From CAKMMH01 sp927798255 (lineage in GTDB: Bacteria; Bdellovibrionota_C; UBA2361; CAKMMH01), in assembly GCA_034180415.1 (NCBI GenBank), contig JAXFOK010000037.1, forward strand, positions 18,844-82,843: 64,000 nucleotides of DNA, given 5' to 3'. The position numbers were made by a program, and so were the translations under genes. The notes under the pieces were generated by a model. That model searched no databases and was not told where the DNA came from. It worked only from the letters and a program-made list of their open reading frames with translations. Positions 54,374 to 63,640 of this stretch are shown here, piece after piece (within the stretch, counting starts at the first letter, position 1; each line of letters opens with the position of its first letter).

Positions 54374-54646
54374 ATGACTTTCAAGGATAATGCCGCAAAG
54401 GAGAACTTCAGAAAATTTTACAAGCTGAATGCTGCTGAGCATTTTATGGAAATCTCTGTGAGCGTCAGTCTCGCTGAAGATATGGAGCAGTTGCAAGAAA
54501 AAAGCTTTGACAAGCTTGCTGAGATCTTCGATAAGAGTACTACCAAACTCTGCGCAACTAAAGGGGTGATTCTTGCCCAAACCGATAAGATTCTCGACAT
54601 TCTGAGAAAGTACTGGGCATACGGAAATATTATTCCTGCAAAATAG
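54374..54646 (+). CDS. Small helical protein with atypical codon use
   Basis: 90 residues, soluble and helical (SLAEDMEQLQEKSFDKLAEI), one Cys, no known motif. AAAGGG precedes the ATG and a terminator follows, so it is a self-contained gene. Its codons stand out: CTG, CTC, GTC, GCC, ATC, ACC and AAG are common where neighbours use TTA, GTT, GCA and AAA. This means either high expression with optimised codons or recent arrival from a less AT-rich genome. Function unknown. Confidence 0.75.
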   Translation: MTFKDNAAKENFRKFYKLNAAEHFMEISVSVSLAEDMEQLQEKSFDKLAEIFDKSTTKLCATKGVILAQTDKILDILRKYWAYGNIIPAK

Positions 54647-54660
54647 TCTAATTAACAGGT

Positions 54661-54696
54661 GGCAAACAGCTCTTTTAAAGTTGTTTGCCTTCTTTT
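54661..54696 (+). terminator. Terminator after the small helical gene
   Basis: GGCAAACA with TGTTTGCC, eight perfect pairs with a 13-base loop, followed by TTCTTTTAT. Confidence 0.8.
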
Positions 54697-54768
54697 ATAC
54701 TTTTTAAATTTCTCATAAAACCTCTATATAATAGACATCTTTATTGTTTTCCTATAAACTTATTTTAT

Positions 54769-55641
54769 ATGGAAAAATCAAATAACAACCAAGATTCAAA
54801 GAAGAAAAAAAATAAAAAAAATAGCAATAAATTCCCAGAACCTTTTGTTAAATGGGCAGGTGGCAAAAGAGTTATCATAGATAAATTATTAGAAAGAGTG
54901 CCTAGCAAATTTGATCGCTATATTGAGCCATTTGTTGGAGGTGGAGCGCTATTTTTTGCATTAAAATCTCCCACATCTATCATCTTTGATTCAAATGAAG
55001 AACTAATTAATGCTTATAAAATTATCCAAACAAATGTTAATGAGCTCATAAACGATTTAAAAAAACATAAAAACACTCAAGAATATTTTTTATTTTTAAG
55101 AAATTTAGATAGAGACGCAAGCTATAAAAAGCTTTCAAATGTAGAACGAGCAAGTAGACTTATTTTTTTAAATCATACTTGTTTTAACGGACTTTATAGA
55201 GTTAACGCAAAAGGTGAATTTAATGTCCCTTTTGGAAAATATGCAAATCCTACAATTTTTTCAGAAGAAAATTTATTAAAAATTTCTAATTTGTTAAAAG
55301 GAACAACTATCATTTGTGATGATTTTTCTAAGGTATTAGAATTTGCTAAAAAAGGTGATTTTATTTATTTTGACCCACCATATTTACCATTAAATAAGAC
55401 TTCATCTTTTACATCATACACAAAAGATAAATTTGATTTTGGAATGCATACTAAGCTAAAAGAAGTTTGCGATGAACTAGATAAGAAAAAAATTAAATTT
55501 ATGGTATCAAATTCAAATACAGTGGAAATTCTAAAGCTTTATGATAATTATAACATAGAGCAAATTTTCTCATCACGTTCAATTAGCTCAAATGGTGAAA
55601 AAAGAGGAAAAATAAGGGAAATAATTATTAGGAATTATTGA
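54769..55641 (+). CDS. Dam-family (D12 class) adenine-N6 DNA methyltransferase
   Basis: 290 residues from the ATG at 54769; a longer frame upstream would run through the previous terminator and is rejected. FVKWAGGKR (26-34) and IEPFVGGGALFFA form the SAM site, FLNHTCFNGLYRVNAKGEFN is the target-recognition hallmark, and DPPY (202-205) is the catalytic motif. The N-terminus is a Lys/Asn-rich tail. No restriction enzyme adjoins it, so it is an orphan methylase, probably for GATC by family resemblance; specificity is not shown here. Confidence 0.92.
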   Translation: MEKSNNNQDSKKKKNKKNSNKFPEPFVKWAGGKRVIIDKLLERVPSKFDRYIEPFVGGGALFFALKSPTSIIFDSNEELINAYKIIQTNVNELINDLKKHKNTQEYFLFLRNLDRDASYKKLSNVERASRLIFLNHTCFNGLYRVNAKGEFNVPFGKYANPTIFSEENLLKISNLLKGTTIICDDFSKVLEFAKKGDFIYFDPPYLPLNKTSSFTSYTKDKFDFGMHTKLKEVCDELDKKKIKFMVSNSNTVEILKLYDNYNIEQIFSSRSISSNGEKRGKIREIIIRNY

Positions 55642-55689
55642 TACCTAGTGAACCTACGTAGGTAATGGCACTTACTTTTTCATTTTTTA

Positions 55690-55790
55690 ATATTTATTGA
55701 TTTAAAACCCTTTAGGGTTTCCTTAAGCAAAAGCGTGAGCTTTTGCGACATAGGTCTTGCGGAGACACACGAATGTGTGACTGGCCAAAT
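55690..55790. repeat. Family B-like palindromic block at the end of the RCC1 gene
   Basis: AAACCCTTTAGGGTTT, TTAAGCAAAAGCGTGAGCTTTTGC and CACACGAATGTGTG are stems like those of the family B blocks. The block supplies the last 25 or so codons and stop of the RCC1 gene, so that gene was cut short here. Confidence 0.55.
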
Positions 55791-56167
55791 TGATTATTTC
55801 CAAAGCAATAAAGATCTCCATTTGTTTTTATTGTACAAGTATGAGGATAGTTAATGCTTTTACTTATCTCTACATGACTTACGTCTTGTAAACTTTCTAT
55901 TTCTACAGGATAATTTTTATTTTCTGTTGTGCCATCGCCAAGTTGACCAAAACTATTTTTACCATAGCAATATAATTTATTATTAGTTGTCACGAAACAC
56001 GTGTTTGAATTTCCATTAGAAACTTGTCTAACTGATAAATTAATAGGAAGGACAAGAGGCTCTTGAGCAACAAGAAGTGTTACATTAATACAGATTGCTG
56101 TTAATAATATATAAGATACCTTTTTAATATGTTGTAAATTAAATAATCTTTTCATGATCAATGACAA
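55712..56167 (-). pseudogene. Truncated secreted RCC1-repeat protein
   Basis: 151 residues. A signal peptide (SYILLTAICINVTLLVA) is followed by about two RCC1 repeats: HVEIS/NSNTCFVTTNNKLYCYGKN with FGQLGDGTTENKNYPVEIES, and HTCTIKTNGDLYCFGNNQFG. RCC1 proteins normally have seven blades; here the frame runs into a palindromic repeat and ends in unrelated residues. A remnant of a similar gene is at 41636. Probably a non-functional cell-surface or secreted propeller, though a short secreted form cannot be excluded. Confidence 0.65.
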
Positions 56168-56400
56168 CTAATATACCTCGATATTTTGATGTATTATTTT
56201 AAATTTGATTACTTTATCACTAATAAATTATTATTTTTTAAGATATTAACTATATATAATTTAAAATAGCGTCATTTTATTAAGTTTTAGTGTATTTTTG
56301 CGATAACGCATACAAAGGAAGGAAAAGCTTTTAAATCATAACAAAGCTTTTACAAAGTACATGCTTAAAGCGCGTAACTAAATAGAAAGGAGACTTCGAT

Positions 56401-56586
56401 ATGATAAGTGAAATTACAAACAGAGCCGCATTAGAAAGAACTTCTTTACCCCCAAAAGAAGTTAAAACAGAAGAAAAACAAGCTGAGAGGCGTGAAGCAG
56501 AAACAGAGGTAAAACACGCTGAGCTTGAGCCAAAAGTTAAAGCAGAAATTACAGGAAAAGGCCAAGAAGTAGATTTAGAAGCATAA
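56401..56586 (+). CDS. Small highly charged protein
   Basis: 61 residues, almost all Glu, Lys, Ala, Thr and Arg after the first 15 (KEVKTEEKQAERREAETEVK), so probably disordered. The start MISEITNRAALERTSLPP looks like a conserved N-terminus. A strong AAAGGAG site and a terminator at 56653 mark a real, well-translated gene. I recognise no family. Confidence 0.7.
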   Translation: MISEITNRAALERTSLPPKEVKTEEKQAERREAETEVKHAELEPKVKAEITGKGQEVDLEA

Positions 56587-56652
56587 AGATTTTTATAAGC
56601 GCGATGCACACACTAAAACCCCTTGAAATAAAAATCTTTATAAATAAGTAGG

Positions 56653-56687
56653 AAAGCATCTTAAAGAAAATTTAAGATGCTTTTTTT
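56653..56687 (+). terminator. Terminator after the small charged gene
   Basis: AAAGCATCTTAAA with TTTAAGATGCTTT, 13 perfect pairs with a five-base loop, then a T tract. Confidence 0.9.
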
Positions 56688-56730
56688 GTACTAATATATG
56701 TTTAAATCTATAAAAAACTAATAAATTAGC

Positions 56731-56856
56731 CTACTTAACAACTACTATTTTATCTTTTTTTGCTAATTTTTTTTGTTCATCTTTTTGACGCTTAGCAGTT
56801 AATCTTGCATCTCTCATATCACGTCTTGCTTTAGTTTTTTTACTTAATGAGCCCAT
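56731..56856 (-). CDS. 41-residue basic protein
   Basis: Reads MGSLSKKTKARRDMRDARLT and ends in a Lys-rich helix with KIVVVK. AGGAG lies eight bases before the ATG. Strongly basic with no hydrophobic segment, so a nucleic-acid or ribosome-associated role is plausible (inference). Convergent with the charged-protein gene and sharing its terminator region. Confidence 0.6.
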   Translation of the reverse strand: MGSLSKKTKARRDMRDARLTAKRQKDEQKKLAKKDKIVVVK

Positions 56857-57055
56857 AATAAAACTCCTTTTAAAATCTCATAATTATTATTTACTATACT
56901 TAAAAATTTTTAGCCTAAAAATTATCTTTAAAACTTTGATAAATCAATAAGTTATTAATTTAAAAAAATAATGCACATGAAAATATAGGCCGTATAAATA
57001 CGAATGGATATAATAGTATGAATTTTATTAAAAATCAAATCTAGATATTATTAAG

Positions 57056-57284
57056 AAAACGCTGATTAATCCAAAATTTTATAAATTTTAGTCGCTCCCT
57101 CGCAGGTAATGGCGCCCGCGGGTGACATTACCCCTACGGGGGCGGACGTATATTGGGGATTTTTTATAATAGGCTATCCTCCCGAAATTGTTTCACAATT
57201 TCTAGCATATACCCCATCCTGGTGCCGCGTGCAAGCACGCTTTATTATCCCTTGCGGGATATTTTGAATTAATCAGAATTATCA
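57056..57284 (+). mobile_element. Family A MITE-like element, full-length copy
   Basis: Left end GAAAACGCTGATTAATCC and right end (inward) GATAATTCTGATTAATTC are inverted repeats. Interior landmarks shared with 32451-32661: a GC-rich hairpin around GGCGCCCGCGGGTGACATTA, GGGGATTTTTTATAATAGG, the palindrome GAAATTGTTTCACAATTTC, CCATCCTGGTGCCGCGTGC and ATCCCTTGCGGGAT. No ORF. The gap 56857-57384 holds nothing else. Confidence 0.75.
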
Positions 57285-57384
57285 ACAATTAAATCTTTGC
57301 ATAAAATTATTACCATCAATCACAAAGTCGAACCTTTTTTAATCTAACAAACAAATACTGAAAACTACTTATGGTGATAATCAA

Positions 57385-58470
57385 ATGTTAAAAAAACTTA
57401 ATACTTTTTTATCAATAGCTTTTTATTTTTTGTCATCATTATTTATATTTTTAATTAATATTTGCTATGCAGATGATAATTATAATAGTGATGAATGTAC
57501 CATTTGATTCTTCATTTGAAATTATAGGTAAAAAAGAAGGTTATTTTAATCAATCATTTAAAAGTACACTTATAAAACCGACTGATAAAGATGATGAATA
57601 TATATGTAAAAATTTTGCAACAACACCTATATATTTGTTTCTATATGATACCACTTACTATGCACCAACAAATACGCTAACAGTGACAAACACCATTACT
57701 AATACTTTTACTTACAAATACACAAACAAAAACAAACACACCTATTAAAATGAATACGTCAACAAAAACTAATATTCCTATACCAACAAATACATACATT
57801 GCTACAAGCACTTACACTTCTATATAACATTAGTACCTTCAATGCAAGGACGAGTTATTATTTCCATAAATGATATTTTCTAAAATGGAGTAAAAGATAT
57901 TGACGTTATATTAAATAACGATGAAGTATATGAAACCGATGAGTACGGTATGGCATACATTTTTTATAATATTCGAAAGGAATTTGATATTAACTTTAAA
58001 AAAGACGGTTATTTATTTACACCAAGTTCTTATCATGGGAAATTTAATTATGATAATAAAAATGACGGCTGTAATAAAGTTTTAATTGATTTAAATCAAT
58101 TAAAACAAAATGTTAAAAAAATGAACAAATTTTCTAATATAATAAAAAATAACAATACAATGCTTGCAAATAAAATTATTCAAAGATTAACAACTTACTA
58201 AAACAAATTCCTCAAACTGCGATGATTTGTAATGAAAAGTCTAAATATAAAACTAAATCATTAATAAAAATTAAAAACAACATAAAAAAATAACATTAAT
58301 GCATTATACAAGAAAGCACTTTTAATAAACAAAGATTATAATAATAAGACAAAGAAAAATGCATCATTGATGAAAAATAGAAAAAGAAAATTAAATAACT
58401 TTTTAAATATCTCTAAAAATAATTTAAACAATATTCCTGATAAGATTTATATTGTTAATTAAATATTGTT
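57385..58470 (+). pseudogene. Decayed surface protein: signal peptide, Thr-rich linker, regulatory-like domain
   Basis: Pieces of one secreted protein in shifting frames. A signal peptide starts at 57385 (MLKKLNTFLSIAFYFLSSLF) and stops after 39 codons. From about 57470 another frame gives SFEIIGKKEGYFNQSFKSTL, then a Thr/Asn-rich linker (TNTLTVTNTITNTFTYKYTN). From about 57840 a third gives GVKDIDVILNNDEVYETDEY and INFKKDGYLFTPSSYHGKF, like a carboxypeptidase-regulatory domain, ending at 58201. Fragments (IPQTAMICNEKSKYKTKS) continue to about 58300 in other frames. Several frameshifts and stops make it non-functional. Confidence 0.6.
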
Positions 58471-58618
58471 GTAGAAAAAACTATAAAGAGAGGTAGAAAG
58501 AGAAATTTTTCATTTTCCTTTTTTACCCACCTCCCCTTAGAGCAAGACATCATTGTCTATAGCATAGAAATCTGATTGCTATCGAGTGTTTATTCATCAT
58601 CATCTAGAATTTGATCAT

Positions 58619-58990
58619 TTAGGACGTCACAAAGAATAAAACGAGTCTTGGAAAATTCAGCGGATTGTGTAATTCGGAAGAAATATTTACTATCTTACTG
58701 CTATTTAGCCTAGTTGCCTCATAAAGAATCCTTTCTTTTTCCCTCTCTTGCTCAAATTCATCAATTGCGTTTGAATAAGCTTCAATTTCTTTTGTAGAAG
58801 AAGTATCTTCTTTCAAAGACACCTCCTCTTGAGTACTTTGAGAAGGGCTCGAGGAATTTTGATGTTGTTGATCATCAAGCTTTAGGATTTCTATTCCATT
58901 ATTTTGATGAATAACAATCCAAAAGCAAATTGCAACCATTAATAATGATAATAAAAAACCGAAAAATTTCCTAATACTAAACCTTTTCAC
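58619..58990 (-). CDS. Single-span membrane protein of unknown function
   Basis: 123 residues from a GTG with AGAAAGGATG just upstream. One membrane helix near the N-terminus (FFGFLLSLLMVAICFWIVIH), then a Ser/Gln/Glu-rich outer part with a charged helix (IDEFEQEREKERILYEATRL). The end LVLFFVTS looks abrupt. Surrounded by decayed genes, so it too may be truncated. Confidence 0.5.
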   Translation of the reverse strand: MKRFSIRKFFGFLLSLLMVAICFWIVIHQNNGIEILKLDDQQHQNSSSPSQSTQEEVSLKEDTSSTKEIEAYSNAIDEFEQEREKERILYEATRLNSSKIVNISSELHNPLNFPRLVLFFVTS

Positions 58991-59052
58991 ATCATCCTTT
59001 CTAAAAATAGTTAAAGGAAATCTCTCTTTCTACCCAAAAAAGATACTAAAAA

Positions 59053-59499
59053 TTGTATATAATAATTAATTCACTTATTTTCCTTAAATACCTTAAAAAT
59101 AAAGGATTTCTTATTATTATATTTAAAACATTCATTATGCTTATCATGTCAATAAATAAGAAGTTTAATTTTGATAAAATAAATGGTATTTACTACGAAG
59201 GGGATAATTATATTTCAAATAATAATTTAATTAATAATAAAATTAAAAATGTAACATCTCTTTCAGATATAAAGGTTATTCAAATTACGTGTTATGAAGA
59301 TTATATAAATAATAGAAATGTTAAACACTAATTTTGTGAGCTAAATTTAGTTTTAACTGATAACAACAGAATAAGTATTAACAAGACTCCTAATTTAAAA
59401 TTAATCTTAAAACTTGCAGATAAAATTGCAGATTTTTTACATATAAAAGTTTTAATAGACCTTAAAATCAATGAAGAAATTCTTATGAAATATCTTTAA
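59053..59499 (+). pseudogene. Unidentified gene with one in-frame stop
   Basis: One frame of 149 codons, broken only by TAA at 59329-59331. The ATG at 59146 (MSINKKFNFDKINGIYYEGD) is a likelier start than that at 59053. After the stop it reads ELNLVLTDNNRISINKTPNL and ends LKINEEILMKYL. No family recognised. The 3' end overlaps the convergent radical SAM gene by four bases. Confidence 0.45.
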
Positions 59500-61994
59500 T
59501 TTTCTTCTAATGTAACACTCTCTTTTATTGTATCAAAATCTTTAAGCTCTAGACCTGTTAAATAATTAAAAGCATCTTTTGGCTTAATCATCGCCTCTTC
59601 AAACATTTTTAATTTAAATTTTAAATGCGTTTCATTATTTTCTAAAACTTCTAAATAATTTGTAACTGCTACTTTATAAGTTTTTCTATTTTGTTTTTTC
59701 TCTACAAAAATATTTTCTAAATTAGTATTTAAATTAAAAGGTACTCCTAAATTATTCTTAACTAAATATTCAACAAAAAGCATTTCGCTCTGTATAGATT
59801 TTACCTTTTTATTTTCATTATCAAGCCTTTTAACTTCTAATACACTTAAATCACTTATTAGCTCCTTATTTATTTTTTCTAAAAGCTCATCTTCTTTTAT
59901 AATGCTATGAAGCGTTAAGTCTAAAAATTCACATTTACTTTCAATTCCGACTTGCACTGGAGGACTAAAACTAAAATGTATTCGAGGAGTAAACCCTGCA
60001 GAATAAACGAGAGGTAAATCCGTCCTTCTTAATGCACGCGTAAATACTCCCATTACTTCAAAATAAGACAAATGTTTACATAAATTTATTTTTTGAAATC
60101 TTAGTCTATAAACAAAGTAATTTTTATTTTCTTCTTTTGGTTTAAAATTAAATATACTCTTTATATCTTTTATTTTTTCTTCTATTTCTTCTAAATTTTC
60201 ATCTTCCTTGTTTTCAATAATATTTTTAACATTTAAGTTCATGCAAACTCCACACCCTGAGCAAGAGTGCTTTTTACAATCTAAAGTTAAGCTTTCAATT
60301 TTTGCTTTATTAAATTCACTTTTTAAAAAGCTTTCATTAAGACCAGTGTCAATTATCTTCCAAGGAAGTTCTTCGTTTTCTTTTCTTTCTCTTAAATAAT
60401 AATTAAGACTAATATTTGTTTTTTCTAATGCTTCTTCCCAAATTTCTCTATTTATAAATTCTTTTGTAATTTCTTCTTTTGGATAATTTTTAAACACTTC
60501 TAAAAATAAATCTGCAAGGTTATTATCACCTCTTGCAACTAACCCCTCAAGAGAAGCGGTAAATGCTTTATTAAATCTATAATCAATTTTGTGTTCACGA
60601 AGACGTGAAAATAATAGTTCTTGGCGTCTAAAAACTTCTTCTGTATCAATTTGTTCGCACCTTTCAAAAGGAGTGTGCGTCTTTGGAACAAAGCTTGAAA
60701 CACTTACTACTATTTTTTTTCCTCTAAATTTATTTTTAATTTTTATTGCAAGCTCTGCAATTCCTAACACATCTTCATCTGTTTCAAAAGGAAGTCCTAT
60801 CATAAAATACATTTTTAAAGATTTCCAACCAAGTGAAAATGCATTTTCACAAGCAGTAAAAATTTGCTCTTCTGTTACGCCCTTATTTATTATATTTCTA
60901 ATTCTTTGCGTGCCTCCTTCTGGCGCTATTGTAAAACTTTTTCTATTTGTAACCTGCACTTCATTAAGAAGTGCTTTTCCAAGTTTATCAACTCTTGTAG
61001 AGGGGAAAGAAAGCGTAGTTTCACCACAAAGTGAAAGTGAATTCTTTAGCATTTTTAAAAGATAAATTATATTTGAGTAATCAGCTGTACTAAGAGAAAG
61101 TAAACTTACCTCCTCAAAACCAGTATTTTTTATTGCGCTAATTATTTCATTTAAATTTTGCATTGCTGTTTTTTCTCTTACTGGTCTATACATAAAACCT
61201 GCTTGGCAAAACCTACAACCTCTTACGCAACCTCTTTGGATTTCTATGGCAAGGCGATTATGCACAATTTCGCAAAATGGAATCACAGGATTTATAAAAG
61301 GAGAAATTTTACTAAAATCTTTTACTATTTGTCTTTTTATTTTTTTATTGTTTTCATAATATTTAGGAACATAAACTCCGTCTATTTTTGAAATCTCTTT
61401 TAAAATTTCATCTCTATTTTTCCCTTGTTCTTTTAATTTAATTATGGAGTCTAAAAAATCCATATAAGTATCCTCTGCATCCCCTACGAAAAACGCATCA
61501 AAAAAATCAGAGAAAGGAAGAGGATTATAACAAAGGGGGCCTCCTGCAATTATAAGTGGCGCACTTTCATCTCTATCTTTTGAAAGAAGTGGTATTTTAG
61601 ACAAAGATAATATTTCTAAGATTCCTAAAATTGAAAGTTCATATTGAAGACTAATTGCTACGATATCAAATTTATTTACAGGTGTTTTTGATTCTAAAGA
61701 AAAAAGAGGTAAGTCTTTTTCTTTTAAAAGGGCTATCATATCGCTTTTAGGAAGATATGCCCTTTCTGCAAAAATTCTTTCATCACGATTTATCATTTGA
61801 TAAAGAATTTGGAAACCAGTAAATGACATTCCGATTTCATACGTAGATGGGAAACATAAAAGGTAGTGAAGTTTAATTTTATTTAAATCTTTATGAACAC
61901 TTCCAACCTCTGTTCCAAGATAGCAAGATGGTGTTTCTACTTTTTTTATAATATTTTTAATTGTTAATAAAAAATCATTACTTTTCATACTCAT
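59496..61994 (-). CDS. Radical SAM protein fused to DUF2344 (TIGR03960/TIGR03936 type)
   Basis: 832 residues in three parts. 1-245: cobalamin-binding-like domain with GGPLCYNPLPFSDFFDAFFV. 245-500: radical SAM core with the cluster motif RGCVRGCRFCQAGF, then VSLLSLSTADYSN, SFTIAPEGGTQRIRNIINKG and KMYFMIGLPFETDEDV. About 575-600: a Cys cluster CKKHSCSGCGVC. 640-832: DUF2344, starting YRLRFQKINLCKHLSYFEVM. Family members are widespread and often sit near ribosome-related genes; the reaction is unknown. Overlaps the NUDIX gene by four bases. Confidence 0.93.
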   Translation of the reverse strand: MSMKSNDFLLTIKNIIKKVETPSCYLGTEVGSVHKDLNKIKLHYLLCFPSTYEIGMSFTGFQILYQMINRDERIFAERAYLPKSDMIALLKEKDLPLFSLESKTPVNKFDIVAISLQYELSILGILEILSLSKIPLLSKDRDESAPLIIAGGPLCYNPLPFSDFFDAFFVGDAEDTYMDFLDSIIKLKEQGKNRDEILKEISKIDGVYVPKYYENNKKIKRQIVKDFSKISPFINPVIPFCEIVHNRLAIEIQRGCVRGCRFCQAGFMYRPVREKTAMQNLNEIISAIKNTGFEEVSLLSLSTADYSNIIYLLKMLKNSLSLCGETTLSFPSTRVDKLGKALLNEVQVTNRKSFTIAPEGGTQRIRNIINKGVTEEQIFTACENAFSLGWKSLKMYFMIGLPFETDEDVLGIAELAIKIKNKFRGKKIVVSVSSFVPKTHTPFERCEQIDTEEVFRRQELLFSRLREHKIDYRFNKAFTASLEGLVARGDNNLADLFLEVFKNYPKEEITKEFINREIWEEALEKTNISLNYYLRERKENEELPWKIIDTGLNESFLKSEFNKAKIESLTLDCKKHSCSGCGVCMNLNVKNIIENKEDENLEEIEEKIKDIKSIFNFKPKEENKNYFVYRLRFQKINLCKHLSYFEVMGVFTRALRRTDLPLVYSAGFTPRIHFSFSPPVQVGIESKCEFLDLTLHSIIKEDELLEKINKELISDLSVLEVKRLDNENKKVKSIQSEMLFVEYLVKNNLGVPFNLNTNLENIFVEKKQNRKTYKVAVTNYLEVLENNETHLKFKLKMFEEAMIKPKDAFNYLTGLELKDFDTIKESVTLEEN

Positions 61995-62407
61995 TTTACT
62001 TTATTTAATAATTTCCTTAGAGCATTCTTAGCATCATCATGTTTTAAAAGTTTTAATGCATCATTTACTTCTACAAATTTTCCATCAATAAACCCTTCAT
62101 TTTTATTGTAACAAACTATTTGCCTGCTATTAATTATAAATCCAAAAACTTTTATAACCTTAATAGCTTGTTCTTTATCAAAATAAAAACTAAACTCATC
62201 TATTTGCCCTAATGATTGTTCTTTTAATAATTTTATTCTAGCTTCTTCAAAAACTTCTCTTACTGCGCAGTCAAGAAGCGTTTCATCTTTTTCAAGATGT
62301 CCTTTTGGAAACACCCATTCGCCTTCACTATTTAATATCAAAACTTCCTTTTGTGAATTATTATAGAGCAACACTATGCCCATACATGAAATCTTTTCTG
62401 TTATCAA
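61991..62407 (-). CDS. NUDIX hydrolase
   Basis: 138 residues with the NUDIX box from G36: GHLEKDETLLDCAVREVFEE, then ARI (GX5EX7REUXEEXGU, the last Gly is Ala). FPKG before it and the overall size resemble diadenosine-tetraphosphate hydrolase/MutT-like enzymes. Substrate not predictable. It starts one base after the ATPase stop codon and overlaps the radical SAM gene, so the three form one operon. Confidence 0.9.
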   Translation of the reverse strand: MITEKISCMGIVLLYNNSQKEVLILNSEGEWVFPKGHLEKDETLLDCAVREVFEEARIKLLKEQSLGQIDEFSFYFDKEQAIKVIKVFGFIINSRQIVCYNKNEGFIDGKFVEVNDALKLLKHDDAKNALRKLLNKVK

Positions 62408-62408
62408 T

Positions 62409-63590
62409 TTATAATTCCTTCATCAATAGAAAATCTTTAAATTTTATATGACGCACAGAGCTTGTTGAATAATCAAGTTCATCGTTAGTTATTATAATTT
62501 TTTGGTTAGAGTTATCTAGTTTGTTAAAGAGAACAAATTCTCTTAAATATGTATTCTTATCTGCAATTGATAGAGCTGCTTGAATGTAGTATTTTTTATT
62601 ATCTTTTGTTGCAACAAAATCGATTTCATGTTTTCCATCATTGTATGTATAGATACTATAACCTTTATAATAAAGTTCATTCAAAACTAAATTTTCAAAA
62701 TTATGTGTTAAATCAAAAAGATTATCTTGAGCACGAATTGAATTAAACGATACATCTTCATTATATATTTTTTGATAATAATTAAGTTCACGCTTTGCTT
62801 TTGGAGAATAAAGTTTTACTGCTTGAATTGCATATGCTTCTTGAAGATAAGATATAAATTTTGTAATAGTTGAAAGAGAAACATCTATTCTTGTAGATTT
62901 CATATAATTTAAAATAGATCTAGCTGAAAAAATTCGCGAATTTGATATAAATATATAATTCACAATGTTTCTAAAAATATCTTTTTTCCTAATATTATAT
63001 CTATTCATAAGATCGTTCATAATGATAGTATCATTTAAGTCGCTTAAATATTTCTTTTTTGAAACCTCATCATTAAACTCTAACATTTTAGGAAACCCTC
63101 CCCATACGATATAATCTATGATGGAAATTTTCTTATTTAATTCTTTTGCATACTCTTGAATTTCAATATAAACAAATGGTCTTACTCGAAATGATACATA
63201 ACGTCCTGAAAGTTCCTTTGTAAATTCTCTTGAAAGGAGCTTTGAATTGGAGCCACTAATAAAGACTGAACAATCCCTTACTCTAAGCGTGCGACATGCA
63301 TCAGCCCAATTAGGAAGCTTTTGCACCTCATCTAAAAAAACATAACAAAGTCCTTTTTTCTTATGTTCTTCAACATAATTTAAAAGCTTATCCACATCGG
63401 GAATTTTAGTAATATTTGTTATATCTTCAAAATCGATAAATATTATATTTTCCGTTGTTTCTTTTATTTCATTACAAATATCTCTTAATAGTACAGATTT
63501 ACCACAACGACGAATTCCAGTTATTATTTTTATTAAATCACTATCATAAAATGGACGTATTTCATCCAAATATCTTATTCTTTTAATCAT
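62409..63590 (-). CDS. DUF4143-type AAA ATPase
   Basis: 393 residues with an intact N-terminus (MIKRIRYLDEIRPFYDSDLI), Walker A GIRRCGKS at 25-32, Walker B CYVFLDEVQKLP, sensor-like CSVFISGSNSKLLSRE, a winged-helix middle (SARSILNYMKSTRIDVSLST) and the C-terminal nuclease-like part HEIDFVATKDNKKYYIQAAL. Role unknown; a paralogue is at 27508. Just upstream is an array of palindromes at a 40-bp period, likely its operator region. Confidence 0.9.
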   Translation of the reverse strand: MIKRIRYLDEIRPFYDSDLIKIITGIRRCGKSVLLRDICNEIKETTENIIFIDFEDITNITKIPDVDKLLNYVEEHKKKGLCYVFLDEVQKLPNWADACRTLRVRDCSVFISGSNSKLLSREFTKELSGRYVSFRVRPFVYIEIQEYAKELNKKISIIDYIVWGGFPKMLEFNDEVSKKKYLSDLNDTIIMNDLMNRYNIRKKDIFRNIVNYIFISNSRIFSARSILNYMKSTRIDVSLSTITKFISYLQEAYAIQAVKLYSPKAKRELNYYQKIYNEDVSFNSIRAQDNLFDLTHNFENLVLNELYYKGYSIYTYNDGKHEIDFVATKDNKKYYIQAALSIADKNTYLREFVLFNKLDNSNQKIIITNDELDYSTSSVRHIKFKDFLLMKEL

Positions 63591-63640
63591 TTTTACTCAC
63601 CATTAATATCCTACTGTACAACCTGTAATTATAGCAAAAA

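Noticed and set aside
54685..54768. Longer N-terminus for the adenine methylase
   Set aside because: It would be translated from within the terminator of the previous gene; the ATG at 54769 leads straight into the conserved domain.
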